This document shows positions 22,001-37,000 of a stretch of DNA of 64,000 bases, piece after piece. Position numbers and translations under genes: made by a program. Source of the stretch: Dermacentor variabilis (Eukaryota > Arthropoda > Arachnida > Ixodida > Ixodidae). The stretch is from positions 49,581,115 to 49,645,114 of the forward strand of contig NC_134573.1 of the NCBI RefSeq assembly GCF_050947875.1, in the 5' to 3' direction. Each line of letters begins with the position of its first letter. Within the stretch, counting starts at the first letter, position 1. The notes under the pieces are model-generated. The model was not told the DNA's origin and searched no databases. It saw nothing but the letters and a program-made list of their open reading frames with translations.

Positions 22001-25000
22001 TCAAGAGCCGCCGAGACCTGCTGGACGGCCCAGGTTTGGCTTTCGTGGTCGTAGCATTCCGTCGCAGCCGCGAGTCGCGGAGGAATCGTTGTACTTGTCG
22101 AAGCCTCATTGGGGAACTTGGTGCAATCCCATAGGATGTGCGTCAAGGTGGCCCGCTCCCGCTGGCACACGCGGCACACATCACTCACATATAATTTAGG
22201 GTATAGATGAGTCATTAATACTGGGGTGGGTAAAGAACCAGTTTGCAATTGTCTGAACAGGACCGCCTCCGCTCGGCTCAGCCCCGGGTGCGGGGGTGGG
22301 AAAGTCCTTCGAGCCAGGCGGTGGAACTGGGTAAGTTCGTTGAACGTCGTAATGCGGTCCTTGGCACTACACCACGTTGGACGGTCGGTTGCAGCGGCGC
22401 GGTTGGTTAGCGCTCGCGCCACTGCGTGTGCCGTCTCGTTGTGGTTATCGTGCTTCTCGGACGCATCGTTGCCCGCGTGCGCCGGGAACCACTTGATTCT
22501 AACACACCGATTCTGTCGTTGCAGGTCAGCCGAGCACAGAACGCGCACAGCCTCACCGCACACTTTGCCCTTTGCATAATTCCGCACTGCACTTCGGGAA
22601 TCGCACAACACCGTCTGGCACCCGGGGTCGGCAATGGCCAGGGCAATGGCCACCTCCTCCGCCTGACACGCCTCGCGGACCCGTAAGCTCGCCGCTGCCC
22701 TCGTCGCGCCGGACGACGCCTCGATGACGGTAGCTACGAACGCCGCGCAGTCTCCCTGGTATTCTGCCGCATCCACGAACCTTCCGTGCTCGTCCTTGGC
22801 GTGAAAGTTGATGAGGGCCTTGGCCCTCGCCGCTCTTCTCTCCTTGTTGTACTCCGGGTTCATGTTTCTCGGGATGAGGTCCACCCGAATCCGGCGCCGG
22901 GTTCCGTCCGGGACAGAAACGTCGCTACTCGCCGCTTTCGCTCCGGGCGTGAAGCCCAAGTATTGAAGTATGCGCCTGCCGGCTTCGGTCATAGAGAGCC
23001 GCTCCAGCTGGGCGGTCCGTTGCGCTTCCGCAATTTCGTCGAGGGTATTGTGTACCCCCAGGCTCAGGAGCTTGTTGGTGCTCGTACACTCGAGTAGTCC
23101 GAGCGCCGCCTTGTAAGCTCGGCGTATCAGGGCGTCGATTTTATTCCTTTCACATTGCATCCAGTTGTGGAAGGCTGCAACGTAGGTGACGTGGCTGATT
23201 ACGAAGGAGTGCACAAGCCGAATCAAGCTTTCCTCCTTCATCCCGGCCTTGCGGTTGGCGACCCGTCTGATGAGACGTATTGCGTTGGTAATCTTGGCTG
23301 TAAGGCGGGAAATAGTCTCGCCGTTGCCCCGTCGCTTGTCTATGATCATGCCGAGCACCCGGATCTTGTCGACCTCCGGGATCACGTGGCCGTTCCTCGT
23401 CACGATCTTGATGGCCTCGTAATCCGTCGCTTCGCTCTTCTTACGTCTGACGTATTTCGGTGGTAACACCAGCAGTTCTGACTTGCTCGGTGAGCAGATC
23501 AAACCAGAACCGTTCAGCTGGTCTTCAATCGCGTCGACGGCTTCTTGCAGCGTGCTCTCAATGTGACCATCGCTGCCTCCCGGAACCCACAGCGTGATGT
23601 CATCGGCGTAGATGGTGTGCCGGACGCCCTCGACGCGAGAGAGTCGCTTGGCCAAAAGAGGCACCGACCATGGGTAGACGGTATAATCACGTGAGCATTA
23701 ATGCTCTGTCGACCACCGATAAAGCAGCGCACAAGGAATAATAAACGCCCAGGATGAATATAGATAAACCAGTAAAACTCGAGGCGTGGCGAGGGGCAAA
23801 CTTTGTCTTGTTACGATTAGTTCTTTCACCTTGGGGCGTTGTCAGAGCTCGTGAGGATTCCGAGTTTCACCAAACTCGGCGCATCCTGCATAGCACCCCA
23901 GCAACGGAAATCCCTTCATCCGTTGTTTTTCCTTCGACGCCGATCTTTGGTACGCGATATCTCGTGAATTGGGGCCCATATATTGGTGTGACATTAATAA
24001 GCAACTTTTCATAAACAAAGCCGAAGCCTTTACAGCTGTTTTATGCCTATGACGTGTAACGGTTGCAACTTCCGCTGATCTTATCAAAAGATTAGAGTGG
24101 TGGTACTCTTATAAAAAGATCGCTCGAAAAAACTGCAGCTTGCACGCACTCACCAGTTAAAAAGGTAGCACAGATTGGTGTTCAGCGAGATGACACGGAA
24201 GCCCTTGGATACTTCGACGGAGTAGAAGGCGCCCCTGAAGTGGACAAGCAACGACCAATTTCCAAGTTGTGCCTTCGTAGAAACACGCTGCACTGGTTTC
24301 CATTCGCAAGCCCAAGATTAGGCAAGGCTTAGACAATGGGGCATTACCTGGTGAGAAAGTCATTATGCATAGAGTACCCTGTTAAATGATCACGCTGCTC
24401 CTATACGCCGCCGAACCTTTCGAGTGAGGCTTATTTACTCAGCCAGGCCTTTTGTTCACGTATCGAACGCACTCGAATTCTACGCTTTATCTGTTTAAGC
24501 TTGAAGCGTCACTTTCCGAGAATATTGCCGCTTCGATTCACTAGTATATATTTTTCAGGGCTCCTCGCAAGCAGGTTTTACCGACTTGCACATAACCCAG
24601 TTTGATGCAAACAACATTGTGCGTATGAGCCCTCCTTTGTGCCAGGTAGCAAACCAGGTAGCAAACGCGGCACTGTTTAGTTTGTATCTTTTTGTACCAT
24701 GTGTGCTACCTACAGCAACAAAGAGTGCATACCCGCCGTGGAGGCGTAGTCGCTTTGGTGTCGCGCCAGACGGCTTGGGATCAAATCCCTGCCCCGGCGA
24801 CATCATTTGGATGGGGACGAAAGGCAAAAAACAACCGTGCATTAGGTACATGAAACGAACCCCAGCTGGTTGCAATTATTCTGATGTCCCCCACTATGGC
24901 GTTCCTTGTAATCGTATGGTGGATTTTTAGCGGAAGTGAAACATCTTTTTAAAGCGAAGCTTTCCTTGCCTCTTCCTTCGACTTTCCCACTGCTGCTGCT

Positions 25001-28000
25001 GCTGTGGGCTGCTATCACGCACACCGCGTCGGGGGCTGGTTCAGAGCATGTATATAGATGACAGCGCGAGTAAGAGAGGAAAGACGACGGGAAAAACTCG
25101 CTTTCACCCCACCGCGTCGAATGCACACAATGCCCGCGGGAGCTCCCTTGCCGCTTCACAGCTGTAATTATCCGTAACTCCCCTCTGAAGCATTGCAGAA
25201 ACTGCAGCGCTTTTCTTTTAACTAACGTGCAAGGCTAGAGGGGACTCAGACAGAACTGTAGACAGGAGAAGGAGGAGAGGGAGAAGAGGCCGTTCCAATA
25301 TAAGAGAGGGGGGAGGCGACGTGAGAAGGCAAGAAAACCCCACTACTATACGACAGTGGTTGCGCGGAAACGGAATAAGGTTAAGTTCAAGGTGCGGTAG
25401 AGTACGTTAGTGCTATTTCTGAAAAATAAACACTACGCGAATATGTCAAGCGGGCAACTTACGAAGAGCGTACAGAAGCAGAGCCGCATTGATTAAAGCG
25501 CACCGCAGGGTCCTGGAGACATTATGGAAGCGGTCGACAGGCAAAGCAAAACTTCTGTGGCCACCGCTTTAGCTTTGCGGCTATGACATTGCTAGAGGTC
25601 GTGGATTTGACCCCAATCACGTCAGTCGCATTTAGACTGGGGCGAAATAGAAAATGCACGTGCACTTAGATTTTGGGACACGTTAAAGTACATAACGGTG
25701 CCAAAATTAATCCGGAGTCCACCACTAGTGCTTGCCTAATAATCCGAGTGTGGTTTTGGAACGTGCAGCCCCATAGTCCATTTCAAGTTTAATACTTTTG
25801 CCACAATGCGATGTGCCATGTGAGGAAATGACAACACTCAACCCTCTCAGAAGTTATAGAATGCGGCGCACAACAATGCCTCAAGCAAACACCTCTCCCT
25901 GTGTGTTCTGTGTACTACGCACACAAACAGCAGTGGTGCACGCAAGGTAACGTTTAACATCAACTCACCACTATCGTGTTAGCCAAAACGTTGAACAAAG
26001 TTCTCTTTAGCCATCAACATCACCGCTAATTATCGTCAAGCAAAGGATCCAGCAGGGAAAGCTTCGCTTACATCGATTCCCACAGTGCGTGAGATCCGCG
26101 TAATTTTTTGTTTCCTTGTTTTGCGGAGTTTGTTCCTGCTATAGGCGCAAGATTCGGGACTCTTCCTTTGCCTTCTCCCTCTGATCAATACTGCTTATGC
26201 TGAACAACTTTGCGTATTGAATGTCAGGTGTATCAGGCTTCTAATCTGCTTATGGATGACATGGAAATTATTTTCTTCTCCAAAGAACTCCCGCCATGCA
26301 CTACTAATACAAGTATAGAGGTAAAGTATAACTCACGGTCACAGCTCCCCGTAGACGCCTGGTATATTGTGTTTTGTTACTGTCGCTGGTCAAATTGTTA
26401 CTGTCACTGAAGAATGCTTCGCTATTTTGCTGCTGCTCTCTCTGGTAGTACACATACAGTGTTATCGTACTTACTGCCTTATGCTGTTCTTCGCAGTCTG
26501 CGGGAGGAAATCCATCCAGTGCTCAGAAAATGTGTCGTATAGCCACTGTGTAGAGAAGTTCGCTCCGTTGTTGACTGGAAAGCTGTGAGAACAAAGACGT
26601 AAACAAGCGCGGCATGGCGACACCATCATCACAATTTTGCCGCTATACTGCCTCCACCGAAAACTTGAATTCTGTGTAGAATGTCGTAATAAATGTCAAT
26701 TTGAACAAAGAATTCATTGGAAAAACTGCGTCTGCGTGCTTGCAAGTGCGCTGGATAGTGCCAAAACGGTGAAGATAAGAGTTCTCCTCCACACTTATTA
26801 GACTTCTATTACTTCGCACTAATGAAAACATTACAGATCACTACGCTTCCTTCTACAATATAACGCTTTTTTTAACTCCGCATGAAAATAGTTCATATTT
26901 ATGCTAACAAAGTGAAACCGCAGTTTTCTGCTATCCTCACAATTGTGTGAACAGTGAAGCACGTTTCTTTCTTAATACCTGTTGATCGGCACAGCTTCGT
27001 GGTTTCCTATAGCTGGAAGGACAGTGGCGTTAGGAAAATACTTTCGCATAAGCGCCGATGTTACACGCAGGTTGTCAAGCATGTCTTCTCGTGTGGCTTT
27101 CCATGGATCGTGAGGCGGCAAGTCTCCCGTCCACAGGACGACATCGACCTACGTACGAAATGGGCAGAGCATGAGCAGCTATTGCATCGGCAGTTTAGAG
27201 CGAGCGGATGAACATATAAGAAAACGAGTAAGTTCGAGGACCACAGTGTCGTCTGGGTACAAACTCTAGTTTTTGCTGTATCATTGTGTTTTCCTCTACA
27301 GCAGCTGGCACGCACGAAGCAAGAATTTAGTTTGACAGTTCCCTATAAATGGTGCATGTGTAAGTTGTACAATATTGTCAGAGACACAACACAGCTACCT
27401 AGGTGTCGCATATTTGCAGATCGAGTGATCAGGGTAGTTATTCCTTGCGTTTTAACAGCATTTCCTGTGAAGAAAAAATACATGGTAGGCCAGGCACCTA
27501 TGGCTTTCTGTCCTTGTTGAGTCTTGTTCAGCCGAAACATCAGGAAAAAGTAACTTCCAGCCTCGGATGCAATGATCACATGTTTTAAATTGAGCCTCTT
27601 TGGTCAATTAAGCCGAAGCTGGATGCTTTGTGCAGTCGATACAATACTTAGTTAAAAATACTTACTTACTCTCAAATACTTACAATTTTCTATCTGCTTA
27701 ATATCAGGCACCACTCTATAGTTTCCGGCCTTGAGCATCTAAAGGGTCTGTTCTGACCAAGAGGCAGCAGGTTAATTTGATTTCCAATGAGGAGCAGCGC
27801 CTTCTGGCTGCGTAGTTTCTTGAAAGAATCGGGATTGTACTCAGCAAGGGCCGCTTTGTGGACGTCTTGCTAACCGGTCATGGCTGTGCATGACCGGCTT
27901 GTGGATGAATGGCGCTGAAGACAGCAAGCCTCTACTGCAAGCTTCATGGTTCATTTTGTGCGTGACTCTCTTATCGTTTACCAGGATGTTTCTAGTGTGC

Positions 28001-31000
28001 TTTCAGCGGCACTGAGGCTCTCTGAATCTTTTCCAAGAGTACGCGGGATCGTAAAAAAGGGGGAGGTGTGAGAGTTTTGAGTTTTACAACATTTGTCTTG
28101 TGAAAATTGGAATTGTGTTTTAGAAGGTTTATGAAATTTATAGGGCCAACTCGCGGCCAAATAGGTAGAGAATCGATACCCAGCAGACATTCAATTGTTT
28201 TCCGTACCTTACCGTTCAGTAAAGCTATGATTTAGCGAGTTGCTTCACAGTTATTCAAAAGGCGTAGCGCGACATAGACAAAGAATGACGCGGTTTTGTG
28301 GTTCCTTGTATCCGTATCAGTCGCGCTGCGCCTCTTGAATGGTTTACCTTTCAATAAATGGAAGAACTAACGTCCTACATCTGTATTTTGTGCATTCATT
28401 GCATGAAATATAGTGGACGCCTTTTGATTAAAGTGACACAATAGCTTTGACGGCGGTTGACGACAGAACTGATGATGATACAATCTGTTTGCTGGCCAAT
28501 CCAGCTGTCACAAGTTATCTGGTTCACAATTGAACACTTCCAAATCAAGCACACGGGATAGACTGACAAGTGCACTGTGCTCGCGTGCTTCCCCTATATA
28601 GTGTGCTTGACGCTACTGTTGCCTAAGACATAATCCAAACACGCAACACGCGCTCTTGGCAGCTTCATTTTATACGTTGAAGACGTTAACTGAAAGCGCT
28701 CTAATTTGATTTTGATATAGATGATTCTAGTTCCGCTTTAATATACAGTTAAATAGACTCGGAAAATTTTGTAGTACTTCAGCGATAAATGTGACAAAAA
28801 CGCATTAGGATTACGTTTGCACCTCTTTTTGTACCGGATCCAAGATTTAAGCCCCAGTCACCGCATTGCAAAGACTCGAGCCACGTCCAGGCTCTCAGAG
28901 GAGCGAGCACTATGCGTACATAGTTTTTTTTTTTCACTTAGGCGTTCCTACTGCTAGCGGATTAAAATTCAGATGACACTATATCTGTGTTTATGCTACG
29001 CCTGACAACGTTCGCACACGTTTAGCTAGATGTTAGTCTAAATAGAGTTAGCACACTATTTTGCATAATGAATCCTTACCAACTAGCTCAGCTTTCTGTC
29101 GTTCTAGCTAGATGTGTAAACCATAAACGGTACGTGGACAAACCTTGCAGCAAAACACTAATCTTTCACTTCCTTTTTCAGCACGCTAAATGTCTATCTG
29201 GTGCCGTTCAAGATTTCGCGAGCGAGCTCAGAAGAACGGCGAACACCAGTAAAAATATGCAATACACCACTCGTGGCAAACTTTCATAACACGGATTAGG
29301 GACGGCATCTTAGACGAAAGCATAGTGTTATGAAACACGACAGCGTTGCCTTTATGTGAACGTGGGGCGAAAAACGTGTTCAATATCAAAATGAGAAACA
29401 AAGAATTCAACCAACGTTCACGGCTCCTCGCCTTCAGCTACACATTGGTTCAATTTCACGCGAAATCATTAAATGCCCCATTACGCGCAAATCCGGCGCT
29501 GTCATCGGCGGCGTTGTCGGAAGGTGGTACTAAAGATGGTCGACAGCGCGACGAATCAAAACACCGTCCAAAATGCATGGATTGACGTCAGAATTATCAG
29601 GCAGGTTTCTGTAAACAAAGCCAATCAATGGAATTGAAAAGGAAATTGAGTACATTTCGGTCTGGGTGCGAATCGCGCCCAGGCCTACGAGGTGCAAGAC
29701 GAGCACACAAGGCGAGCAAGTTGTGCCTAGTGCATGCATTATTGCACACGTCATGTCACTGCCACGGTCACTGCCTCCCACATGTCACTTTCTCTTCCGA
29801 TTTCATCAGTCCTGTGTTTACTGTGATTCACTCTCGACGCCAAATCATGAGTGTATAAAATGAGATGTGCGTATTGCTTGTGTTATTGCACACGTCACGT
29901 CACTGCCTCTCGTGCATCACTTGGTTCTCGGGTTTTATCGGTGATGTGTCTGCTGGGATGCACTCCGAAGTGCCTACGTCAGTGGTACTTGTGAAACATG
30001 GTCGCCCACGCAAGCACACCGCTGAAGACAAAGCAAGGGGCCTCTATAAGGAATGCCTGCAACAAATTTACAATGTGCACGAAGACCTACGGACGAATAC
30101 GTAAGCGAAAATATTTCACCAAAGCGACTATAATGCTTTCGCATTCCCACACGTTAGCAGTCTTGAGTGTTTCTACCGAACTTTTCTTTTTCATTCGGCG
30201 AAGGAATTCACAAATACAAAAGCCGCAGTTTCGCTCCTAAGTCGTAGAATTGATAGCGATAGCAAAGTATAATTAGACAACTACATGAAGTAAGTCCTTA
30301 GTTTTCTCGGCAGTATAAATTGCAGCAAACATTTCCTTGATAACTTGAGCCAGCATGATTTCACGGGCAAACAGGCAAACACAAATCGATCGGACACAGT
30401 GACCACGAAAGGATTCGAATACTCGCTGTCACAACGCAGGCGTGATGAAAAACGCGGGTGGCGGAAAGCAAACGCTTCCAGTGGCCTCTCACTTTACCGC
30501 ATCACGAAAAGTCGACGTTCTAGAACCCCCAACGCTGTGGGCTCGCAGGACCATGGCGCACTCCAGCCGTGTCGTCTGGTGGCTGCGAACACTTCAGACA
30601 ACTTCGAACCTTACTTCATGTAGTTGTGTAATATTTTGCTATCACAATCAATGCTTCGTTTTGCTGGTGAAACTGTGACTTTTTACAGCGAAGTTCTGTA
30701 CGGCTAGCCGATTCGTCCGTCCGTCTGTCTGTCGCCTGTACGCTGAAAACTCCTCCGGCGCAACCCCATGCGCATGCGCGACAAAAGGAAAACTGAGAGG
30801 CCCACGACTGACCGCACCAGTAGTGACGCTTTGCTCTCCGTCACAGCCGAGCTCATGAGCAGCAGTTTCTCTCCGGTTCCGAAATGGGTAGGCCACGTGT
30901 CATGCGTATTCCTGAGGAGCAGGCTGCTTTCGATAAGCAACGCTGCAAGCAGAAACGAGAACGAGCTCCTCTACGCCATGCCGATGATGCAGCACGGGCA

Positions 31001-34000
31001 CAAGAACAGGTCCGTGCAGCCGAGCGCAAGCTGCAACTGCGTGCCAAGGATGCACCAGCCTACCAAGCTGTAGTTTAATGAACCGTCGTCATTAACCTAA
31101 TGAGAAGCACCGGGCCCGCACGTTTCCTCTTCATTCTTTAACCATCTGTGCGGAGTGCTCAGGCGGTGATTTCCTAGCTGCTTTTCCTGGATGCAAGAAA
31201 CGGTCATTATTCAATAATGAGCAACACTATGAGGATAGGTATAGATGGATGAATGGACGCATGCATGCATGCTATAAGCGTCCCCTTTGAAAAGGGGCAA
31301 TGGCTTGCGCCACCAAGCTCTGTTTATTTTAGCCTGCTGTCTTACCTATAATATTATTTTTGTACAGACGAAAATTCCCAGCATCAATCTTTCTGAACCA
31401 TTATTGAGAACTTCGCTTTTGTATGCCTCTATTGATCATGGTCTCCCTACTTCCCTGCTGGCAGACCACCAATCGCCTCGTACTAATCTCTGTTTCGGGC
31501 ATGTTTATTTTCCCATTGCTACCCGTCAACCGAGGCGCTTCAAGGAGGCCCGGTTAGCCCAAACCAACGTCTTCCTATTCTGAAAGAGCCCGTTCCATAG
31601 TTTTCAATCGTTTCCCGACCGTTAGTACAACTAACATATGCTTCTCCTTCCATGGTGCACGTCGCTCTAACCACGCGTTATAAGCATACCGATCTCGCTT
31701 CGAACAGTCAAGAACTTCATTTTGAATTGTCATAAATTGTTTCTTTCCTGCTTTTCTTTGTCGCGCGCTTGTGGTTACTCATTGGCTATTTCCTTTCTAT
31801 TGCCGCCACCCAGAATATTTTGTCAGCCTCCATTATTTCGCCTTTGCCATTATTTGCTGCCATGCTGCTTACTATTCCGGTCACATACTTACTGGTAAGC
31901 TTCCTAATTATTTCCCTCCACTGTGCGTCAATTTATTTTCTTTACAAATACTTGAACACCTTTGCAGCCAATTTACTTTTTTTCACATTCTTTGGTGAAT
32001 CTTCACAAGCAATATTACTCTGAGCCTCCCTCCCTTCAAACATGGTCAGTCTATGTGACCTGTATGGCTTTACTTGTAGTGCTCCCACGAGTGCCGAATG
32101 CGATCCGCTTGACTGATGTTCGGTTGCCATGGAATCTTGATTTTTCACCTCTGACATCAAGCAAACAGCCGCATTTCTATATGTATGGCCGGGAACCATT
32201 ACACCTTTCCACATACCGGGGAGCACCTCGCACCTATCGTATCCCCATAGGGCTCTGTTTTTCATTATGGCCGCATTTGTTTTTGCTATTATTGTTTTGC
32301 TCTGTGTTTACATATATCTATTGCCCTAGTGTATCTATACCGAGGCATTTCTATTCTTTTACCCTTGGTATTTCCCGGCCCTGTATTGCTCGTGTCTGTT
32401 CCCTACTTTCATTGAATACGATAAGACCTTATTTCCTAAGGCTAAACTTCAGTCCTAAATTCTCACCATCCTGCCTACTGATATTAGCCGCACGTTACGT
32501 GTCACTTCGCCTATTATCAATCAACACAGTGTGATCTCCATAAAACAAGCCTGGCAGCTGCTGCTCCATCTGTTGCATCTCCGCCTGTTGACTCAAACAA
32601 TAAACCAAATATTTATTAGTTCTGACCCCCTTTCCACCCATAACATGTACAATATAAACAACAGCGGAGAGAGAGGGCACCCTTGTCTTAGTAGTTTAGA
32701 GATAGCCAATTTTCTCCTTGCTTCTTAACTCTTGTCATTCGATGCAAACAGTATTTTCTCCTTAAGACTTCCTCAAAAGCTGTATACAGTCATCGTCTAA
32801 GGCTTCTGCTTTATGGACATTAATGAAAATGTTGCGGTTAAATTTCTCGTATGCTCCTGTAATATCTGACAAAGTGACATATACCGACCTCGTTTATTTT
32901 TTTTTTATATTTCTATGCATACTATACTATTGGATACTACGCCATACCACCTGCCATGATCAACAAAACCCGTCTACCGCGGATAATTCAAGCACGTTTT
33001 CAGGCAGTTGAGATACGAAGTTCATTTAAATTGGCTCTATTGACATGCCTCGCGCTCACTTTCTAGTTAGAGCTCTCCCAACCCCCCCCCCTCCACCAGA
33101 AGAAAAGAAAGAAATTGTAGCGCAAAAGGAAGAAAAAAAAAAGGGGGGGATGAGCTGGGTTGGCGTATAACGCAAAAATAAGAAACAAATAACGTAGCGA
33201 CAACAGTTGCAAAGCTCACAAAAATTTTCGTCAAGTAAAGAAACGCTCGTTGTTTGCGTCCATTTATTTCTACATTTGCACTTCTATTCGTTTTCGCGGG
33301 TATCCGTTGTACGCCTGCAGATCACGAGCATGTAATCGCAACTGCTATATTTCAAGTATTGCAAGTGAGGTGGCAAAAGAGACGCAAATAGCTTTCCCGC
33401 GCGAAGTGTACAAACATTGTCGAACTGATCGCAGACGCATTCACTGTAGCTTGAAGGAGGCATCGTATAAGCGCTTTGCAAGCATAGAGCAAGACCGCTA
33501 CCAAGGTCGCTTATATTGCGCGCGGCTCAGAACCACTGTTTGGCGGCCCGTCTCGCCACTCTGAGGATTTGCCCTTCGAGGGAAAGTCTCTTCCAATGCA
33601 TCCTCCTCTCATCCGACGCCTGAGCCTCGGACGCCGCTTCAGTAGCAGTTCCGTCTCGTGCGGAAATACTTCTACGATGCCTGAGGCAGGCAGCAGAGAC
33701 TGTGACCTGTTTGGTGTACCTCCCTCCATACGCGACTAGCGAATACCCGGTAAGCGCTAAAAGTAAATTCTTTCTTTTTCTCATTTTCTTTTGTTTTCCA
33801 CACTACTTTTAAGAGGAAGCTTTAGCTCGAGTGCTCCTATCTAAATACATGTAAAAGGAGAATTCGTTTTTCTCGGCAACCACTGCACCAAATTTGACGA
33901 GGTTTGTTGCATTTAAAAGAAAAACTTAAAATCTAGTGACTGTTGGTTTCGAATTTTTGAGTTAGGTCGTCAATCTTTTATTAAAAATTGGCAAAAATCA

Positions 34001-37000
34001 AAAATTTTCAAAAAACGAAACTATCAAGTTTACAACTATGTAACTCAACCACTAAGAATGATAATACAATTCTGTGAATCGCATCTAAAAGTACATCCAT
34101 AGCGGACAAAATTGATATGTTACACATGAATGTAAAAAAATTTAATCATAGGGAAATACAACTTTTCTAAAACCGTTGTAACCAACCTAACAAATTCACG
34201 CAAAATGTAAAATGACATATTGAATTTGTCCGCTTTGAATGATCTAATGGATGCCGTTTACATAACCGCGATATCAGTTTTTGATGCAGAGCTATGAATT
34301 TGCAAACTTCGTGCTTCTATTTTTTTCAAACGGTCAAATATTTGAAAATCGTTTTAGGAAAATTCAAGCCCTAAATCGAAATTCCGCTTCCAACAGTCAC
34401 TATAATTTAACTTTATCTTTCAAATGCAACAAATTTCATCAAAATCGGTCCAGGGGTTATCTCATAAAAACGTTTTTGCGTTTTACATGTATTTGAATAG
34501 GCCGCGTCGGAGTTGGGCCCGAGCTAAAGCTTCCTCTTAAGTGCTGTTCAATGTCGCCGGAAATATATTGTGTATCTAGCCGCGTTCATGGCCGCATGCG
34601 CACGGGAGACTGCGAAACCACTATGTTAGAACCATTGAGAAATACTATTCCATGCCACCTGCCGCGATAGCGCATAAAGCCCGTATACCACGCATAAAAC
34701 CCGAATAAAACCCGAAAGCCCGTATACCGCGGAAAATTCAAGCGTGTTTTCAGGTGCGCAGGATCGTCTCGGCTGGAATTCTCCGACCTAAGGTAGCCTG
34801 ACAGCTCGCAGGGTTAACTGAATGACCTAGCTTGGATGCTCGGTTGCACAGTCAGAAGTTCAAATCCTCGCGTGTTTTTCTATTTTTTTTTTTTTTTGAA
34901 GGTTGGAAACTCGAACTCACCTCCCCCAGTACACTACATCTCCAGGCTTGGAGTGCAGCCTGACACCGGCAAAAACGCCGAGAGCAAGTGGGGCTACACT
35001 AATTCAAGTACAACCAAATTATGAAGACCCACTAAGCTTAAACAAGACACTCCCTCACGAGAACACGGACTGGCCTCCCTGGTGCAGTATTCGGCCACTT
35101 CCTCCCAAAGAACTCACTCAATTACCCAGAGGCCCTCAGTCCCCAGCAGCTGCGGAGCACCTGACCAAGGCGGTGGTCAGACCTGTAACGCAGTAGAGGG
35201 TGCTAAGAATCTCTGCACCCGGACAGGCCACCAATGGAAACTGACTCTTGGAACGTTTAACACCCGAAGCCTCACGAATGAAGCTAGCCTAGCAGGGCTC
35301 ATTGAGGAACTATCAGGCATTATTTGGGATATCATTGGCCTTAGTGATGTTGTAAGAAATGTTGAGGCTTATACAGTGCTGACAAATGGCTACGTCCTCT
35401 GCTATAGAGGACTACCAGATAAAAAGCAGTTCGGAGTAGGATTCCTAATCCATAAAGACTAGCGGGCAACCTTGACGAATTCTAAAGCATTAATGAGGGA
35501 GTAGCGGTAGTCGTAATAAAGCTAAATAGAAGGTATAGAATAAAGCTAGTACAAACCTACGCTCCAACATCCAGTCACGATGATGAAGAAATAGAGCATT
35601 TTTATGAAGATGCTGAATTAGTGAGGCAAAAAGTACAAACTCAGTATACCGTATTAATGGGCGACTTCAATGGAAAAGTGGGGGAAAAGCAGGCTGGTGA
35701 CCAAACAAGTGGCAACTACGATGTGGATTTCAGGAACAGTCGAGGAGAGAAGTTCGTAGAATTCGCCGAAAGGAATAAGCTGCGAATCATAAACATCTTC
35801 AGGTACCGTTGGAACAAAAAGTGAGCCTGGAAAAGCAATTATGCCGAACCAAGAAATGAGATTGATTTCATACTTTCTGCCAATCCCAGCATAGTGTAGG
35901 ATATAAAACTATTAGGTAGGAAAAAGTTCACTGATGACAAAATAGTGAGTGTTAGGGTTCACCTCAATCTAAAGCGAGAAAGGGTAAATTTGGTTAAGAA
36001 GAAACATGCCAAGCTAGACACACTAAGCGTAAAAGCAGACCAATTCGAGTTGGCACTTTCGCATAAATGTGCAGCCTTAGAACAGCGAGATGACGATGAT
36101 CACATAGAAGTAATGAATGAAGCCGTAACGCGGCTGGCTTCAGCGGCAGCAATTGAAGTGGGAGGCAAGGCGTGCACCAAGGGAACCAGTAGGCAACCTC
36201 TGCCAAGTAACAAAGGACCTAATAAAGAAACGACAAGAAATTAAAGTGTCCAACTTAAGCGATCAGATAGCATTGGCGGAATTGTGAAAGCTAATCAAAA
36301 AGGAGAAATAAGGGATATTCAAAATTAGAACGTAATAAAGACTGATGAAGCAGTACAGAATGGACGCGTCATCAGATAGCATTGGCGGAATTGCGAAAAC
36401 TAATCAAAAAGGAGAAAAAAGGGATATTCGAAAATTTAACGTAATAAAGATTGAGGAAGCAGTACAACATGGACGCATACTAAAAACAGTGAGATGGAAA
36501 CAAGGCATCGGACAAACCGACATGTATGCACTGACACATAGACGGGACATTAGCATCAGCAATTGGAAGATATAGTAAAAGCAGCGGATGAATTCTTTAC
36601 TGACCTGCACAGAAGCCAGATGAGCCAAAATACCTTCATTCAAAGAAGTAATGAACATGTTAGGTAGGTTAGGTTAGGTATAGCGATGAAGTTAGAATGA
36701 CCTTGCAAGACATGCAAAGCGGCGAGAGAAGTTGGACTGCCAGTCGATTTAATCAAAGGCGGTGGAGACAAAATGCTTGAAAAACTAGCAGCCCTTTATA
36801 CGAACTGCGTATAGGCTTCAAGGCTCGCAGAGAACTGGAAGAATGCCAACATTATACTAATCCACAAAAAGGGAGAGGATAAAGGATTGAAAAATAATAG
36901 GCCCATTAGCTTACTTTCGATATTATGTAAAATATTCACCAAGATAAGCTCCAATAAAATAAGAGCACCACTGGACTTCAGTGAACCAAGAAAACAGGCA

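Noticed and set aside
23155..23466. Plus-strand ORFs across the LINE ORF
   Set aside because: Antisense shadows of the RT/RNase H frame.
24949..26074. Possible autonomous DNA transposon
   Set aside because: Only 14-16 bp inverted ends and no transposase frame; retained only as a low-confidence element.
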